Below the pieces are notes generated by a model. It saw nothing but the letters and a program-made list of their open reading frames with translations, made no database searches and had not been told where the DNA came from. Source: Clostridia bacterium (GTDB taxonomy: Bacteria; Bacillota; Clostridia; Christensenellales; Aristaeellaceae). Taken from it: a stretch of 58,030 nucleotides of DNA. Both the position numbers and the translations under genes were made by a program. Below, in pieces: positions 44,383-53,758 of this stretch. Position 1 is the stretch's first letter; each line of letters opens with the position of its first letter. Where the stretch lies: NCBI GenBank assembly GCA_017526525.1, contig JAFXRG010000030.1, positions 1 to 58,030 on the forward strand. The letters run 5' to 3'.

Positions 44383-45918
44383 TTGAAAACATCGGCTGCA
44401 GTGGAAATGCGGGACATCACCAAAAGATTCGGATCCAATGTGATCGCGAATGACGAAGTTTCGCTGGACATTTACCGCGGGGAGATCCTGGCACTGCTGG
44501 GGGAGAACGGAAGCGGAAAGACTACCCTGATGAACATGCTGGCAGGAATCTATTTTCCTGATTCAGGCACGATTCGTGTTAACGGCAGGCCGGTGGTGAT
44601 CTCTTCCCCGAAAAAGGCCCAGGAGCTTGGTATCGGCATGATCCACCAGCATTTTAAGCTGGTGGATGTACTGACCGCTGCCGAAAACATCATTCTGGGC
44701 CTGGAAGGGAAGATGGACCTGAAAAACGCCGCCCGGCAGATCAGGAAGATCTGCGACACTTACGGCTTTGAGGTGGACCCGGACCAGAAGATCTACAACA
44801 TGTCCGTTTCCCAGAAGCAGACGGTTGAAATCGTTAAGGTGCTGTACCGCGGGGCGGACATCCTGATCCTGGATGAACCGACCGCCGTGCTGACTCCGCA
44901 GGAGACCGAGAAGCTCTTCACGGTGCTGAGGAACATGCGGGATGACGGAAAGGCCATCGTCATTATCACCCACAAACTGAACGAGGTTGAAGCCCTGTCG
45001 GACAGAGTGACCGTCCTGCGGACCGGCCGGTTTATCGTCTCGATGGAAACAAAGAAAACCAATGCCCAGGAAATGACCAACATGATGGTCGGCCGGACGG
45101 TTTCCCTGAACATCAACCGGACGGAGGTGACAGACCGGCAGCTGCGGCTGGAACTCCGGGACGTTTCCGTGCGGAATGAAGAAGGCCTGCTGAAGCTGGA
45201 CCATGTTTCCTTTGAAGCCTACGGCGGAGAGATCCTCGGAATTGCCGGCATTTCCGGCGCCGGGCAGAAGGAACTTCTGGAATCGATTTACGGCCTGCAG
45301 CGCCCGGAGGAAGGGAGTATCCTGTTTCATTCCCCGGACTCGGACGAGGTTATCGACCTGAAAAAGAAAAATACCAACGAGATCCGTAAGCTGGGCCTGT
45401 GCCTGAACTTTGTGCCGGAGGACCGGCTGGGGATGGGCCTGGTCGGCAGCATGGACATTACGGACAACATGATGCTGCGCAATTACCGGAGCGGCCGGTA
45501 CGGATTCCTGAACCGGAAGAAGCCCAGGGAGCAGGCGGAACAGATTATCCGCGACCTGGGAGTGATTACCCCCGGCACGAGCATGCCGGTGCGCCGGCTC
45601 TCCGGCGGGAACGTGCAGAAGGTGCTGGTGGGCCGGGAAATTGCCCAGAACCCGAAATTGCTGATGGCCGCCTATCCGGTACGCGGGCTGGATATCAATT
45701 CCTCCTACACGATCTACAACCTGCTGAACCAGCAGAAGGAGCAGGGCGTGGCGGTCATCTATGTGGGCGAGGACCTGGATGTGCTGATCGAGCTGAGCGA
45801 CCGGATCCTGGTGCTGTGCGGCGGAAAGGTCAGCGGAATTGTGGACGGAAGAACCGCGGACAAACAACAGATTGGCATGCTGATGACTCGGGTGGGAGGT
45901 GAACAGGATGGCCGGTAA
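44383..45918 (+). CDS. Nucleoside ABC transporter ATP-binding protein (double NBD)
   Basis: A 511-residue tandem ATPase of the YufO/NupA and sugar-type class. NBD1: Walker A GENGSGKT, signature-like MSVSQKQTVEIVKVL, Walker B LILDEPTAVLTPQE. NBD2 has a degenerate Walker A (GISGAGQKE), signature LSGGNVQK and Walker-B-like LLMAAYPVRGLDI with no DE pair, typical of the family. The start is TTG 44383, since AGGAGG lies 8 nt upstream; the longer open frame from 44278 would run through both hairpins. Confidence 0.92.
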   Translation: MKTSAAVEMRDITKRFGSNVIANDEVSLDIYRGEILALLGENGSGKTTLMNMLAGIYFPDSGTIRVNGRPVVISSPKKAQELGIGMIHQHFKLVDVLTAAENIILGLEGKMDLKNAARQIRKICDTYGFEVDPDQKIYNMSVSQKQTVEIVKVLYRGADILILDEPTAVLTPQETEKLFTVLRNMRDDGKAIVIITHKLNEVEALSDRVTVLRTGRFIVSMETKKTNAQEMTNMMVGRTVSLNINRTEVTDRQLRLELRDVSVRNEEGLLKLDHVSFEAYGGEILGIAGISGAGQKELLESIYGLQRPEEGSILFHSPDSDEVIDLKKKNTNEIRKLGLCLNFVPEDRLGMGLVGSMDITDNMMLRNYRSGRYGFLNRKKPREQAEQIIRDLGVITPGTSMPVRRLSGGNVQKVLVGREIAQNPKLLMAAYPVRGLDINSSYTIYNLLNQQKEQGVAVIYVGEDLDVLIELSDRILVLCGGKVSGIVDGRTADKQQIGMLMTRVGGEQDGR

Positions 45919-47020
45919 AGAAAAACAGCCGTTAATCCGCATCACCCGAAGGGCCGCCCTGCCCTGGTACCAAAGCTGGGGAATCCGGGCCGGCGCCGTC
46001 CTGATATCGGTGCTCGTATGCGCACTGATCACTGTTGTGACGACCGGGGAGAACCCGCTGAGCGTGTTTGAAACGATCTTTAACGCTTCCTTTTCCACAC
46101 AGCGGCGTATCTGGGTGCTGTTCCAGAACATTGCGATGCTGCTGAGCGTTTCCCTGGCAGTGGTTCCGGCATTCAAAATGCGCTTCTGGAACCTGGGCGG
46201 CGAAGGACAGATCCTGGCCGGCGCCCTGGCGACCACCGCCTGCATGATCTGCCTGCGGGAAACGCTGCCCAACGGCCTGCTGATTCCGGTCAGCTTCATC
46301 TGCAGCATTGCCGCCGGTGCCCTGTGGGGCCTGATTCCGGCGTTTTTCAAGGCCAAATGGGGAACCAATGAAACCCTGTTTACCCTGATGATGAATTATA
46401 TCGCAATTCAGCTGGTATCCTTTTTCATCATCGTATGGGAAATGCCCAAGGGCGCCGGGCAGATCGGCATTATCAACCAGAGCAGCGGGATCGGCTGGCT
46501 GCCGGCGATCGGCGGTCAGAAATACCTGCTGAACATCCTGATTGTCGCGGTGCTGACCGGGCTCATGTTCATCTACATGAACTATTCCAAGCATGGATAT
46601 GAAATCACTGTGGTGGGCGAGAGCGTGCGAACCGCGCAGTATGCCGGCATCAAGGTTGAAAAGGTCATTATCCGGACCATGATCCTTTCCGGCGCGCTGT
46701 GCGGACTGACCGGATTCCTCCTGGTGAGCGGAACAGACCATACGCTGACCACGACGATTACCGGAGGACGGGGCTTCACCGCCGTTATGGTAGCATGGCT
46801 GGCAAAGTTTAACCCGATCTGGATGATCCTGACATCCTTCCTGCTGGTTTTCCTGGATAAAGGCGCAGGAGAAATTTCCACGAATTTCGGCCTGAACCGG
46901 TCTTTCTCGGATATCCTGACCGGGGTGATCCTGTTCTTTATCATCGGCAGCGAGTTCTTCATCAACTACCGGATGAGCTTCCGGCATTCCGCCAAAAAGG
47001 AGGAAGAACGCCATGTTTGA
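45908..47020 (+). CDS. Nucleoside ABC transporter permease (NupB-like)
   Basis: A 370-residue membrane protein with about ten hydrophobic helices and the FKMRFWNLGGEGQILAGAL motif of BPD_transp_2 permeases. ATG 45908 is preceded by GGGAGG at 8 nt; GTG 45899 is also in frame. It overlaps the ATPase gene by 11 nt and the second permease by 8 nt. Confidence 0.93.
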   Translation: MAGKEKQPLIRITRRAALPWYQSWGIRAGAVLISVLVCALITVVTTGENPLSVFETIFNASFSTQRRIWVLFQNIAMLLSVSLAVVPAFKMRFWNLGGEGQILAGALATTACMICLRETLPNGLLIPVSFICSIAAGALWGLIPAFFKAKWGTNETLFTLMMNYIAIQLVSFFIIVWEMPKGAGQIGIINQSSGIGWLPAIGGQKYLLNILIVAVLTGLMFIYMNYSKHGYEITVVGESVRTAQYAGIKVEKVIIRTMILSGALCGLTGFLLVSGTDHTLTTTITGGRGFTAVMVAWLAKFNPIWMILTSFLLVFLDKGAGEISTNFGLNRSFSDILTGVILFFIIGSEFFINYRMSFRHSAKKEEERHV

Positions 47021-48008
47021 TTTCCTCTCCTTTATTCCACGGGCTGTTATGCAGGGAATTCCGCTGCTTTACGGCAGCACAGGCGAAACGCTGACGGAGA
47101 AATCCGGCAATCTGAACCTTGGTATTCCCGGAATCATGTATGTCGGTGCCATCAGCGGCGTTATCGGCGCATTTGCCTATGAATCCTCACTTACGAACCC
47201 GGAAGCATTCAGCGGTGTCCTGGCGGTGGCGATCACCCTGGTTTCGACAATCCTGGGGTCCCTGCTGATGGGACTGCTGTACTGCTTCCTGACGGTGACG
47301 CTGCGGGCGAACCAGAACGTAACCGGCCTGGCGATGACCACTTTCGGCGTAGGCTTCGGCAACTTCTTCGGCGGCAGCCTGATTAAGCTGAGCGGAAACA
47401 GCATGCCTTACCTGGCCCTGAGCAGGACGAGCATGGCTTTCCGGACAGCGATGCCCGGAGCGGATACCACCGGCTGGTTCGGGCAGCTGTTCCTTTCCTA
47501 CGGATTCCTGGCTTACCTGGCGATCATCCTTTCACTGGTTGCTTCCTTCGTGCTGAAACGGACCCGGATCGGCCTGCACCTGCGGGCCGTGGGCGAGAAT
47601 CCGGCGACCGCGGACGCAGCGGGCATCAGCGTGAATCGGTATAAGTACACGGCGACCTGCATCGGCAGCGTCATCGCGGGACTCGGCGGACTGTACTATG
47701 TGATGGACTATGCCAGCGGAATCTGGAGCAACAACGCTTTCGGCGACCGCGGGTGGCTGGCCATCGCCCTGGTGATTTTCACCATCTGGCGGCCGGTCCG
47801 GGGCATTTTTTCCGCATTCCTGTTCGGCGGACTGTACATCCTGCATATGTATATCCCGACGGGCACGGACCTGGCGGTCAAGGAGCTGTACAAGATGGCA
47901 CCGTACGTGGTGACGATCATCGTGCTGGTGTTCTCCAGTATCCGGAACAACCGGGAGAAACAACCGCCGGCCAGCCTGGGACTCAGCTATTTCCGCGAGG
48001 AAAGGTAG
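47013..48008 (+). CDS. Nucleoside ABC transporter permease (NupC-like)
   Basis: A 331-residue BPD_transp_2 permease. The early segment ETLTEKSGNLNLGIPGIMYVGA and AVGENPATADAAGISVNRYKY are characteristic of the nucleoside uptake subfamily. It completes the BMP-ATPase-permease-permease importer. It ends 81 nt before degV. Confidence 0.94.
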   Translation: MFDFLSFIPRAVMQGIPLLYGSTGETLTEKSGNLNLGIPGIMYVGAISGVIGAFAYESSLTNPEAFSGVLAVAITLVSTILGSLLMGLLYCFLTVTLRANQNVTGLAMTTFGVGFGNFFGGSLIKLSGNSMPYLALSRTSMAFRTAMPGADTTGWFGQLFLSYGFLAYLAIILSLVASFVLKRTRIGLHLRAVGENPATADAAGISVNRYKYTATCIGSVIAGLGGLYYVMDYASGIWSNNAFGDRGWLAIALVIFTIWRPVRGIFSAFLFGGLYILHMYIPTGTDLAVKELYKMAPYVVTIIVLVFSSIRNNREKQPPASLGLSYFREER

Positions 48009-48089
48009 GCCGGTGCCCTCATTGACGCAGCGAACACGCTTGCGTGCGGGGAATCCATGAAAAGTGTTAAAAAGCAGAGGTGGTTTGTT

Positions 48090-48935
48090 GTGAATGTTCG
48101 GATTACGGCGGACAGTACTTGTGATTTGAGTCCGGAACTGGTTCGGAAATACGGGATTGGGATTGCTCCTTTGAGCGTGATTATTGACGGAGAGGTTTTC
48201 CATGACGGCGTGGATGTGACGCCGCGGGATATCTTCCGGGCGGTGGAAGCCGGAAAATCCGTGCGGACCGCGGCTGTAAACACCTACGAATACCGGGAGT
48301 TTTTCAGCCGGCAGCTGGAAGACTGCGATGAGGTTGTGCATCTTTGCATCAGCAGCGAGTTTTCCACCTGCTACAATGATGCTGTGGAGGCCGCACGGCA
48401 GCTGCAGGGCGTTTACGTGGTGGACAGCCGGAATCTGTCCACCGGAACCGGACTGCTGGTGCTGGAAGGAGCTGAAATGGCTGCGGCGGGAAGGGACGGA
48501 AAGGAAATCGCGGAAACCCTGAAAAGCCGGACCGGGCTGGTGGATGCCAGCTTTACGGTGCGTACGGTGGATTACCTGCGCAGGGGCGGCCGCTGCAGCG
48601 GACTGGAAGCCCTCGGGGCAAAGCTTCTTCATATCCACCCCTCCATTCTGGTGCGGGAAGGAAAAATGCATCCCGGCGAAAAATACCGGGGACGGTACGA
48701 GCATTACCTGAAGCATTACATTGCGGACACGCTGGCAGACGACGGCTCCATCGATTTCAACCGGGTATTTGTGACCCATTCCCCCAGCGAGGAGGGGTTG
48801 GTCCGTTTCGCCGTAGACACGGTGAAAAGCTATGGCCTGTTCCGCGAGGTACTGGAAACCATGGCCGGATGCACGGTCTGTACCCACTGCGGACCGGACA
48901 CGCTGGGAATTCTGTTTATGCGGAAGGCGAAATGA
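48090..48935 (+). CDS. DegV-family fatty-acid-binding protein
   Basis: A 281-residue DegV protein. The N-terminus VRITADSTCDLSPELV, the SRNLSTGTGLLVLEGAEMA region, RRGGRCSG and the C-terminal THCGPDTLGILF are diagnostic; the family binds fatty acids for the FakA kinase. I chose GTG 48090, with AGAGG upstream, over ATG 48057, since the conserved DegV fold starts right there. No FakA gene is in the window. Confidence 0.92.
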   Translation: MNVRITADSTCDLSPELVRKYGIGIAPLSVIIDGEVFHDGVDVTPRDIFRAVEAGKSVRTAAVNTYEYREFFSRQLEDCDEVVHLCISSEFSTCYNDAVEAARQLQGVYVVDSRNLSTGTGLLVLEGAEMAAAGRDGKEIAETLKSRTGLVDASFTVRTVDYLRRGGRCSGLEALGAKLLHIHPSILVREGKMHPGEKYRGRYEHYLKHYIADTLADDGSIDFNRVFVTHSPSEEGLVRFAVDTVKSYGLFREVLETMAGCTVCTHCGPDTLGILFMRKAK

Positions 48936-48945
48936 GGACGGGCTT

Positions 48946-49371
48946 ATGAAATCAAATCCGAAAACGCTGGCCGGGGTGATTGTGCTGGTCATTCTCGCGG
49001 CGGCGCTGGGGTTCATGCTGAGCCGGCTGATTCCCACAGCGGGGGAAGTGGCGCGGGAAAACAGCCTGACGCCGACCCCGCTGCCGGAAGTGCCCGCCAA
49101 CGTGATGGCGGTGACGCCGGATCCGGCGGCGCCGACCCCGGAACCGATCCTGCGTACCGGATCCCGCGGGGAAGAAGTGAAGACCCTGCAGAGCAGGCTT
49201 TACGCGCTGGGGTATTACACAGACGAAATTGACGGACAATTCGGCGCGGGAACCAAAACAGCCGTGATCGAATTCCAGAAGGCCAACGGGCTGGAGGCGG
49301 ACGGCATGGTGGGAAGCGAAACCAGCAGCATCCTTTACTCTCCCCAGGCAAAGTCCAGGCCTGCGGAATAA
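48946..49371 (+). CDS. Membrane-anchored peptidoglycan-binding-domain protein
   Basis: A 141-residue protein with one N-terminal hydrophobic helix (about residues 7-28), a short Pro/Thr-rich linker (TPTPLPEVPAN and APTPEP) and a C-terminal PG_binding_1 domain (GSRGEEVKTLQSRLYALGYYTDEIDGQFG). It would be surface-anchored and bind the cell wall. GAGG precedes ATG 48946. It begins 10 nt after degV. Confidence 0.87.
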   Translation: MKSNPKTLAGVIVLVILAAALGFMLSRLIPTAGEVARENSLTPTPLPEVPANVMAVTPDPAAPTPEPILRTGSRGEEVKTLQSRLYALGYYTDEIDGQFGAGTKTAVIEFQKANGLEADGMVGSETSSILYSPQAKSRPAE

Positions 49372-49396
49372 AAAAACAGCTGCCAACCGGCAGCTG
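49367..49396 (-). terminator. Rho-independent terminator of the O-antigen-ligase-like gene
   Basis: CAGCTGCC and GGCAGCTG around AACC (49377-49396), followed on the minus strand by seven T residues and ATT. It lies about 40 nt past the stop codon at 49436. Confidence 0.75.
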
Positions 49397-49405
49397 CCAG
49401 CGACG

Positions 49406-49429
49406 AACGCCCTCCAGCGGGAGGGCGTT
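49406..49429. terminator. Second hairpin between convergent genes
   Basis: AACGCCCTCC and GGAGGGCGTT form a 10-bp stem with a 4-nt loop, just 6 nt from the minus-strand stop codon. No T-run on either side, so it probably assists the neighbouring terminator or protects mRNA ends. Confidence 0.5.
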
Positions 49430-49435
49430 CCGCTG

Positions 49436-50755
49436 TTACACGGAGGGAGGGTTTTCCTCCCGGAGCGCTTGGGGATCCGGAGAAGCGTTTTTTTCCTTCC
49501 GGAAACGGACCAGGGAAAGGCCCAGCACCACCCAGAACATGGGAGCCACAATACAGACCGAGAAGGAAAGCAGCGCCTGAACGCCGTAACACAGGACCCC
49601 GTCCCGCCAGGCGGCGGTTCCAAAACAGCCGGCCAGGACCAGCACCGCGAAGAAGAGGAAGGCCGGTATACCGCCGTTGATCACCAGGGCCAGGTATTCA
49701 CAGTGCGGACTGTCAAAGTACTCAATGAGCCGCGGCGCTTCCGGATGCACCAGGAAGTAGTTTTTCAGAAAGGCATTAAAGCGCAGCACAAACGTATCCG
49801 GTCCGGAACCGAGGAACCAGCGGCCGTCCTCCCGCAGCATCCGGAGGGAATAGGACCAGACGCCGATGCGGCCGCTGCCGAAGGTGACCTGAGGCCTCCC
49901 GTGCAGGATTTCATGCAGCTCCCACAGGGGCCCCGACGAGGCGGGGAAGAACCAGACAAACAGCAGGAAGAGGACCAGGAGCAAAAGAAGGCAGGGAAAG
50001 CGGAAACGGACCGGAAGCAGCCGGACCAGGGTCCAGACGACCAGCACCGCGAGGGTCAGAAGCGCAAGATCCACCCGGATGGTAACCAGGAGGTACACCG
50101 TGAGCGCGAAGGCGGCCAGGAGCACCGCAAAAAGGCATTTTGACTGCCGGGCCAGGAAAAGGCGGCCGGCAGCTTCGGCCAGGGCGGGCAGGAAAAGCCC
50201 GCAGACGATCAGCAGATAGCCGGCGCACATATCCACATGGCCGATGGTGCCCTGAAACATCGGCTCAACCGCATAGCTGTATTTTGCGGGATAAAGCCCC
50301 AGCGGGTTCAGCCCGATACGCTGCAGCAGGACCACCGTAAAGAAAAGGGCAACGCCGCCGGCGGCGGAATAAAGCACCGGCTCCTTCCGGACCCGGGCGC
50401 AGGAGAACATCAGGAAAAGGGACAGATAACAAAGCTGGGACGCCAGCCCCTCCCGCCGGCCGGCACCAATCCACCAGGATTCAACCGGATAGGGGCTGAA
50501 TAGCGTGCTGAGCGCCAGCCACAGCAGCAGCCCGCCGCCGCAGAGCAGGGAAAGCAGGGAGGGACGGGACAGACGGCGGAAGCATCCGTCCGCCAGGAAA
50601 CCCAGCAGGCTGATTCCCGTGAGGACCAGCATGAAAATCCATTTATCCCGGGTCATGGTGGAAAAGGAACCGGTTTGCAGCAGGGGAAACAGCCCGAGCC
50701 AGAGGCATGCGGAGAGGGTCATGCCGATTCCGTATTTTGTTTGTCCTGCCTGCAT
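49436..50755 (-). CDS. O-antigen ligase / Wzy-like polytopic membrane protein
   Basis: A 439-residue membrane protein with about eleven to twelve hydrophobic segments and a large extracellular loop carrying the Wzy_C-like FGSGRIGVWSYSLRMLREDGRWFLGSGPDTF and HCEYLALVINGG blocks. Such proteins ligate or polymerise surface polysaccharides. GGAGGG lies 8 nt before the start. No other glycan genes adjoin it, so the substrate is unknown. Confidence 0.85.
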   Translation of the reverse strand: MQAGQTKYGIGMTLSACLWLGLFPLLQTGSFSTMTRDKWIFMLVLTGISLLGFLADGCFRRLSRPSLLSLLCGGGLLLWLALSTLFSPYPVESWWIGAGRREGLASQLCYLSLFLMFSCARVRKEPVLYSAAGGVALFFTVVLLQRIGLNPLGLYPAKYSYAVEPMFQGTIGHVDMCAGYLLIVCGLFLPALAEAAGRLFLARQSKCLFAVLLAAFALTVYLLVTIRVDLALLTLAVLVVWTLVRLLPVRFRFPCLLLLLVLFLLFVWFFPASSGPLWELHEILHGRPQVTFGSGRIGVWSYSLRMLREDGRWFLGSGPDTFVLRFNAFLKNYFLVHPEAPRLIEYFDSPHCEYLALVINGGIPAFLFFAVLVLAGCFGTAAWRDGVLCYGVQALLSFSVCIVAPMFWVVLGLSLVRFRKEKNASPDPQALREENPPSV

Positions 50756-50770
50756 GAACGTCCCTCCGTT

Positions 50771-50799
50771 CGTTGTATTTCAAAAGGGTTTGTGATAAT
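50771..50799 (+). promoter_or_regulatory. Putative promoter of the sugar-type ABC operon
   Basis: An extended -10, TGTGATAAT, with a poor -35 (CGTTGT) 17 nt upstream. It lies about 85 nt before the ATPase start. Confidence 0.35.
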
Positions 50800-50883
50800 A
50801 TTTCACCATGGGATTGTACAAAAGCAGTATACATCAACCGGATCATTTGCCGCAAGAACGGCTGTCGAAAGGAAGAGAACGCC

Positions 50884-51969
50884 ATGAAGGTTGTGCTGGA
50901 GGATCTGACCAAGCGCTTTCCCGCCAGAAGCAGGAAGGATAAAGACGTGACGGCTGTGGATCATTTCAATTTTGAAATACCGGACGGACAGCTGATCGGC
51001 CTGCTGGGACCCAGCGGATGCGGGAAAAGTACAACGCTGAACCTGATCAGCGGACTGGAGACGCCGACCTCCGGGCGGATTCTTTTCGGCGAGGAGGACG
51101 TTACGGATTTTCCGCCCGAAGCCCGGGGCGTAGGCCTTGTGTTTCAGAACTATGCGCTGTATCCCCACCTGACGGTGGAGGAGAACATTATTTTTCCGCT
51201 TCAGAACCTGAAGGGCGACCGGAAGATGACGAAGGAAGCCATGCACGACAAGGCGGTGGAAGTCGCCAAGCTGGTGCAGATTGACGCGCTGATGGAACGC
51301 AAGCCGAAGGAGCTTTCCGGCGGACAGCAGCAGCGGGTTGCGATTGCGCGGGCCCTGGTGAAAATTCCTCGGGTTCTGCTCCTGGACGAACCGCTGAGCA
51401 ACCTGGACGCGCGGCTGAGGTTGCAGACCCGGGAGGAATTGCGCAGGATTCAGCGGGAGACAGGGGTTACCACGATTTTTGTGACCCACGACCAGGAAGA
51501 GGCCATGAGCATCAGCGACCTGATCATTGTCATGAAGGACGGCAAGGTGCATCAGATCGGAAAACCCCAGGATGTATATGACGAACCGGCAAACCTGTTT
51601 GTGGCGCAATTCCTCGGGACGCCCCAGATCAATGTTTTTGAGGGAGAAATCCGGAACGGAAAGGTTTATATCGGGGATGAGGCTGTGCTGGATGCTGCCG
51701 GAAAGACCGACCGGAAGATCTGGGTCGGCATCCGCCCGGAAGGTTTTATTCCGGATCCGGAAGGACCTTTTACCTGCCGGATGGATCGGGTGGAGGTGAT
51801 GGGCCGCGACGTCAGCGTGGTTTCCACTCATGACCGGATGACCGGGAAATGCATCCGGTCCATCGTCAGCGCGGAAAACCGGTTCGATCCGGAACAGCGG
51901 GAGGTCCGCTTCCGGCTGAAGCCTTACAAGGTTTTCCTGTTTGACAGGGAGAGCGAGGAACGGGTATGA
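50884..51969 (+). CDS. UgpC/MsmK-type ABC transporter ATP-binding protein
   Basis: A 361-residue ATPase of the carbohydrate importer class: Walker A GPSGCGKS, Q-loop VFQNYALYPHLTV, signature LSGGQQQR, Walker B LLLDEPLSNLDARLR and switch VTHDQEEA, then a C-terminal TOBE-like domain. The open frame extends upstream, but ATG 50884 gives the normal start. The stop overlaps the next gene (ATGA), so the ATPase leads the operon, which is less common than having it elsewhere. Confidence 0.93.
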   Translation: MKVVLEDLTKRFPARSRKDKDVTAVDHFNFEIPDGQLIGLLGPSGCGKSTTLNLISGLETPTSGRILFGEEDVTDFPPEARGVGLVFQNYALYPHLTVEENIIFPLQNLKGDRKMTKEAMHDKAVEVAKLVQIDALMERKPKELSGGQQQRVAIARALVKIPRVLLLDEPLSNLDARLRLQTREELRRIQRETGVTTIFVTHDQEEAMSISDLIIVMKDGKVHQIGKPQDVYDEPANLFVAQFLGTPQINVFEGEIRNGKVYIGDEAVLDAAGKTDRKIWVGIRPEGFIPDPEGPFTCRMDRVEVMGRDVSVVSTHDRMTGKCIRSIVSAENRFDPEQREVRFRLKPYKVFLFDRESEERV

Positions 51970-52859
51970 AGAAAAACAATCTGAAGGCCTGGCTTTATCT
52001 GCTGCCGGCCATTCTGTTCCTGGGCGTTTTTATGCTGTATCCGCTGGTGGACGTCTGTATTTATTCCCTGGAGGAAAACTTCCATTTCGTGAGCCAGAAA
52101 TATACCGGAATCGGACTGGGTAATTTTACGCACGTGCTGACGGATCCCTATTTCGTTTCGGCCCTGAAAAACACGCTGATCCTGGTGGCGGTTACGGTGC
52201 CGGTCAGCACGGGGCTGAGCCTGCTGATTGCCCTGGGACTGAGCTCTGTCAAGGCGGTCAAGAAACTGTTTCAGACGATTTATTTCCTGCCCTATGTGAC
52301 CAACACCCTGGCCGTAGGCCTGGTGTTCTGGCTGCTGTTCCGGAACACGGAGCATACGGACGGTCTGATCAGTTCCCTGATAACCCTGATGGGCGGGGAA
52401 TCCGTGAACTTTATCGAGGGCACCTACTGGCAGAAAATGATGGTGACATGCCTGTACACCATCTGGATTGTTATGCCCTTCAAGATCCTGATCCTGACCA
52501 GCGCGCTGGCCAGCGTCAATCCGGAATACTACAAGGCGGCACGGGTGGACGGTGCCGGCAGCGCCCGGATTTTCCGGAAGATTACGCTGCCCATGATCAG
52601 CCCGACGGTTTTCTACCTGATCATCACCGGCTTTATCGGCGCCTTCAAGGCTTACAGCGATGAGGTGGCCCTTTTCGGAACCAACCTGAACGTGGCGGGA
52701 ATGAACACCATTGTGGGCTATGTTTACGACATGCTTTACAGTGACAGCGGCGGATATCCCGGATATGCCGCGGCAGCCGCGCTGCTGCTTTTCGCCATCG
52801 TGTTTACAATTACGTATGTGAACCTTCGTTTCAGCCGGAACAAGGTTCAGTACATGTGA
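51966..52859 (+). CDS. Sugar-type ABC transporter permease (UgpA/MalF-like)
   Basis: A 297-residue permease with six predicted helices and the EAA loop YKAARVDGAGSARIFRKITLPM (about 190-210). It starts within the ATPase stop codon. Ligand unknown: sugars or sugar-phosphates are usual, but not shown here. Confidence 0.93.
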   Translation: MKKNNLKAWLYLLPAILFLGVFMLYPLVDVCIYSLEENFHFVSQKYTGIGLGNFTHVLTDPYFVSALKNTLILVAVTVPVSTGLSLLIALGLSSVKAVKKLFQTIYFLPYVTNTLAVGLVFWLLFRNTEHTDGLISSLITLMGGESVNFIEGTYWQKMMVTCLYTIWIVMPFKILILTSALASVNPEYYKAARVDGAGSARIFRKITLPMISPTVFYLIITGFIGAFKAYSDEVALFGTNLNVAGMNTIVGYVYDMLYSDSGGYPGYAAAAALLLFAIVFTITYVNLRFSRNKVQYM

Positions 52860-52874
52860 CGGGAGGCGGGCCGG

Positions 52875-53717
52875 ATGAATGAGAAAAAAGGCAGCAGCCT
52901 GTCCAGAACCCTGATTATTGTCTTCCTGGCACTCTGGGCGCTGGTGGTGCTCTTTCCCTTCTACTGGATGGTGCTGACCAGCTTCAAGGATACCACCCTG
53001 TTCATGGACGAAAAGGTTCCCACATTCTTCACTACGGAGCCGACCCTGGCCAATTACGGAAAGGCATTCACGGAGGTTCCGCTGGGTAAGTTCCTGCTGA
53101 ACACCCTGATTTTTACCGTAGTCACCACCGGACTGATGATGGTGGTGATTGTACCGGCGGCCTTCGCTTTTGCCCGGCTGCAGTTCCGGGGAAAAACCCT
53201 GGTGTTTTCCCTGTTCCTGAGCCTGATGATGATTCCGACGGAACTGGTGATCATTACCAACTATGCCACCATCGTTCACTGGAACATGCGGAACACCTTC
53301 CTGGGACTGATCCTTCCTTCGGTGACGAGCGTGTTCTATATCTACCTGCTGAAGGAAAACTTTGAGGCCATTCCGGACGAACTGTACAACGCGGCGCGGG
53401 TGGACGGCACCAGCGATCTGAAGTACATGCTGAAGGTAATGGTGCCCATCAGCCAGCCGACCATCGTTACCATTGTGATTCTGAAAGTTATTGAATGCTG
53501 GAACAGCTACATCTGGCCCCGGCAGATTACGGACAAGCAGGGCTATTTCCTGGTTTCCCAGGGAATTCAGAGCATCCGGGAGAGCGGCTACGGCCGGGAG
53601 GACATTCCGGCGATGATGGCTGCGGTGGTGGTGGTCAGCGTGCCGCTGATTATTCTTTTCCTGATTTTCAGGGACAAGATCATGGCGGGAGTTTCAAGAG
53701 GCGGAACCAAGGGATAA
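52875..53717 (+). CDS. Sugar-type ABC transporter permease (UgpE/MalG-like)
   Basis: A 280-residue permease with six predicted helices and the EAA loop YNAARVDGTSDLKYMLKVMVPI. GGGAGG precedes the ATG. It pairs with the upstream permease and the downstream binding protein. Confidence 0.93.
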   Translation: MNEKKGSSLSRTLIIVFLALWALVVLFPFYWMVLTSFKDTTLFMDEKVPTFFTTEPTLANYGKAFTEVPLGKFLLNTLIFTVVTTGLMMVVIVPAAFAFARLQFRGKTLVFSLFLSLMMIPTELVIITNYATIVHWNMRNTFLGLILPSVTSVFYIYLLKENFEAIPDELYNAARVDGTSDLKYMLKVMVPISQPTIVTIVILKVIECWNSYIWPRQITDKQGYFLVSQGIQSIRESGYGREDIPAMMAAVVVVSVPLIILFLIFRDKIMAGVSRGGTKG

Positions 53718-53758
53718 GACCGCCCGCGGCGGGAGCTTCAGAAAGGAAGCACGTGAAA

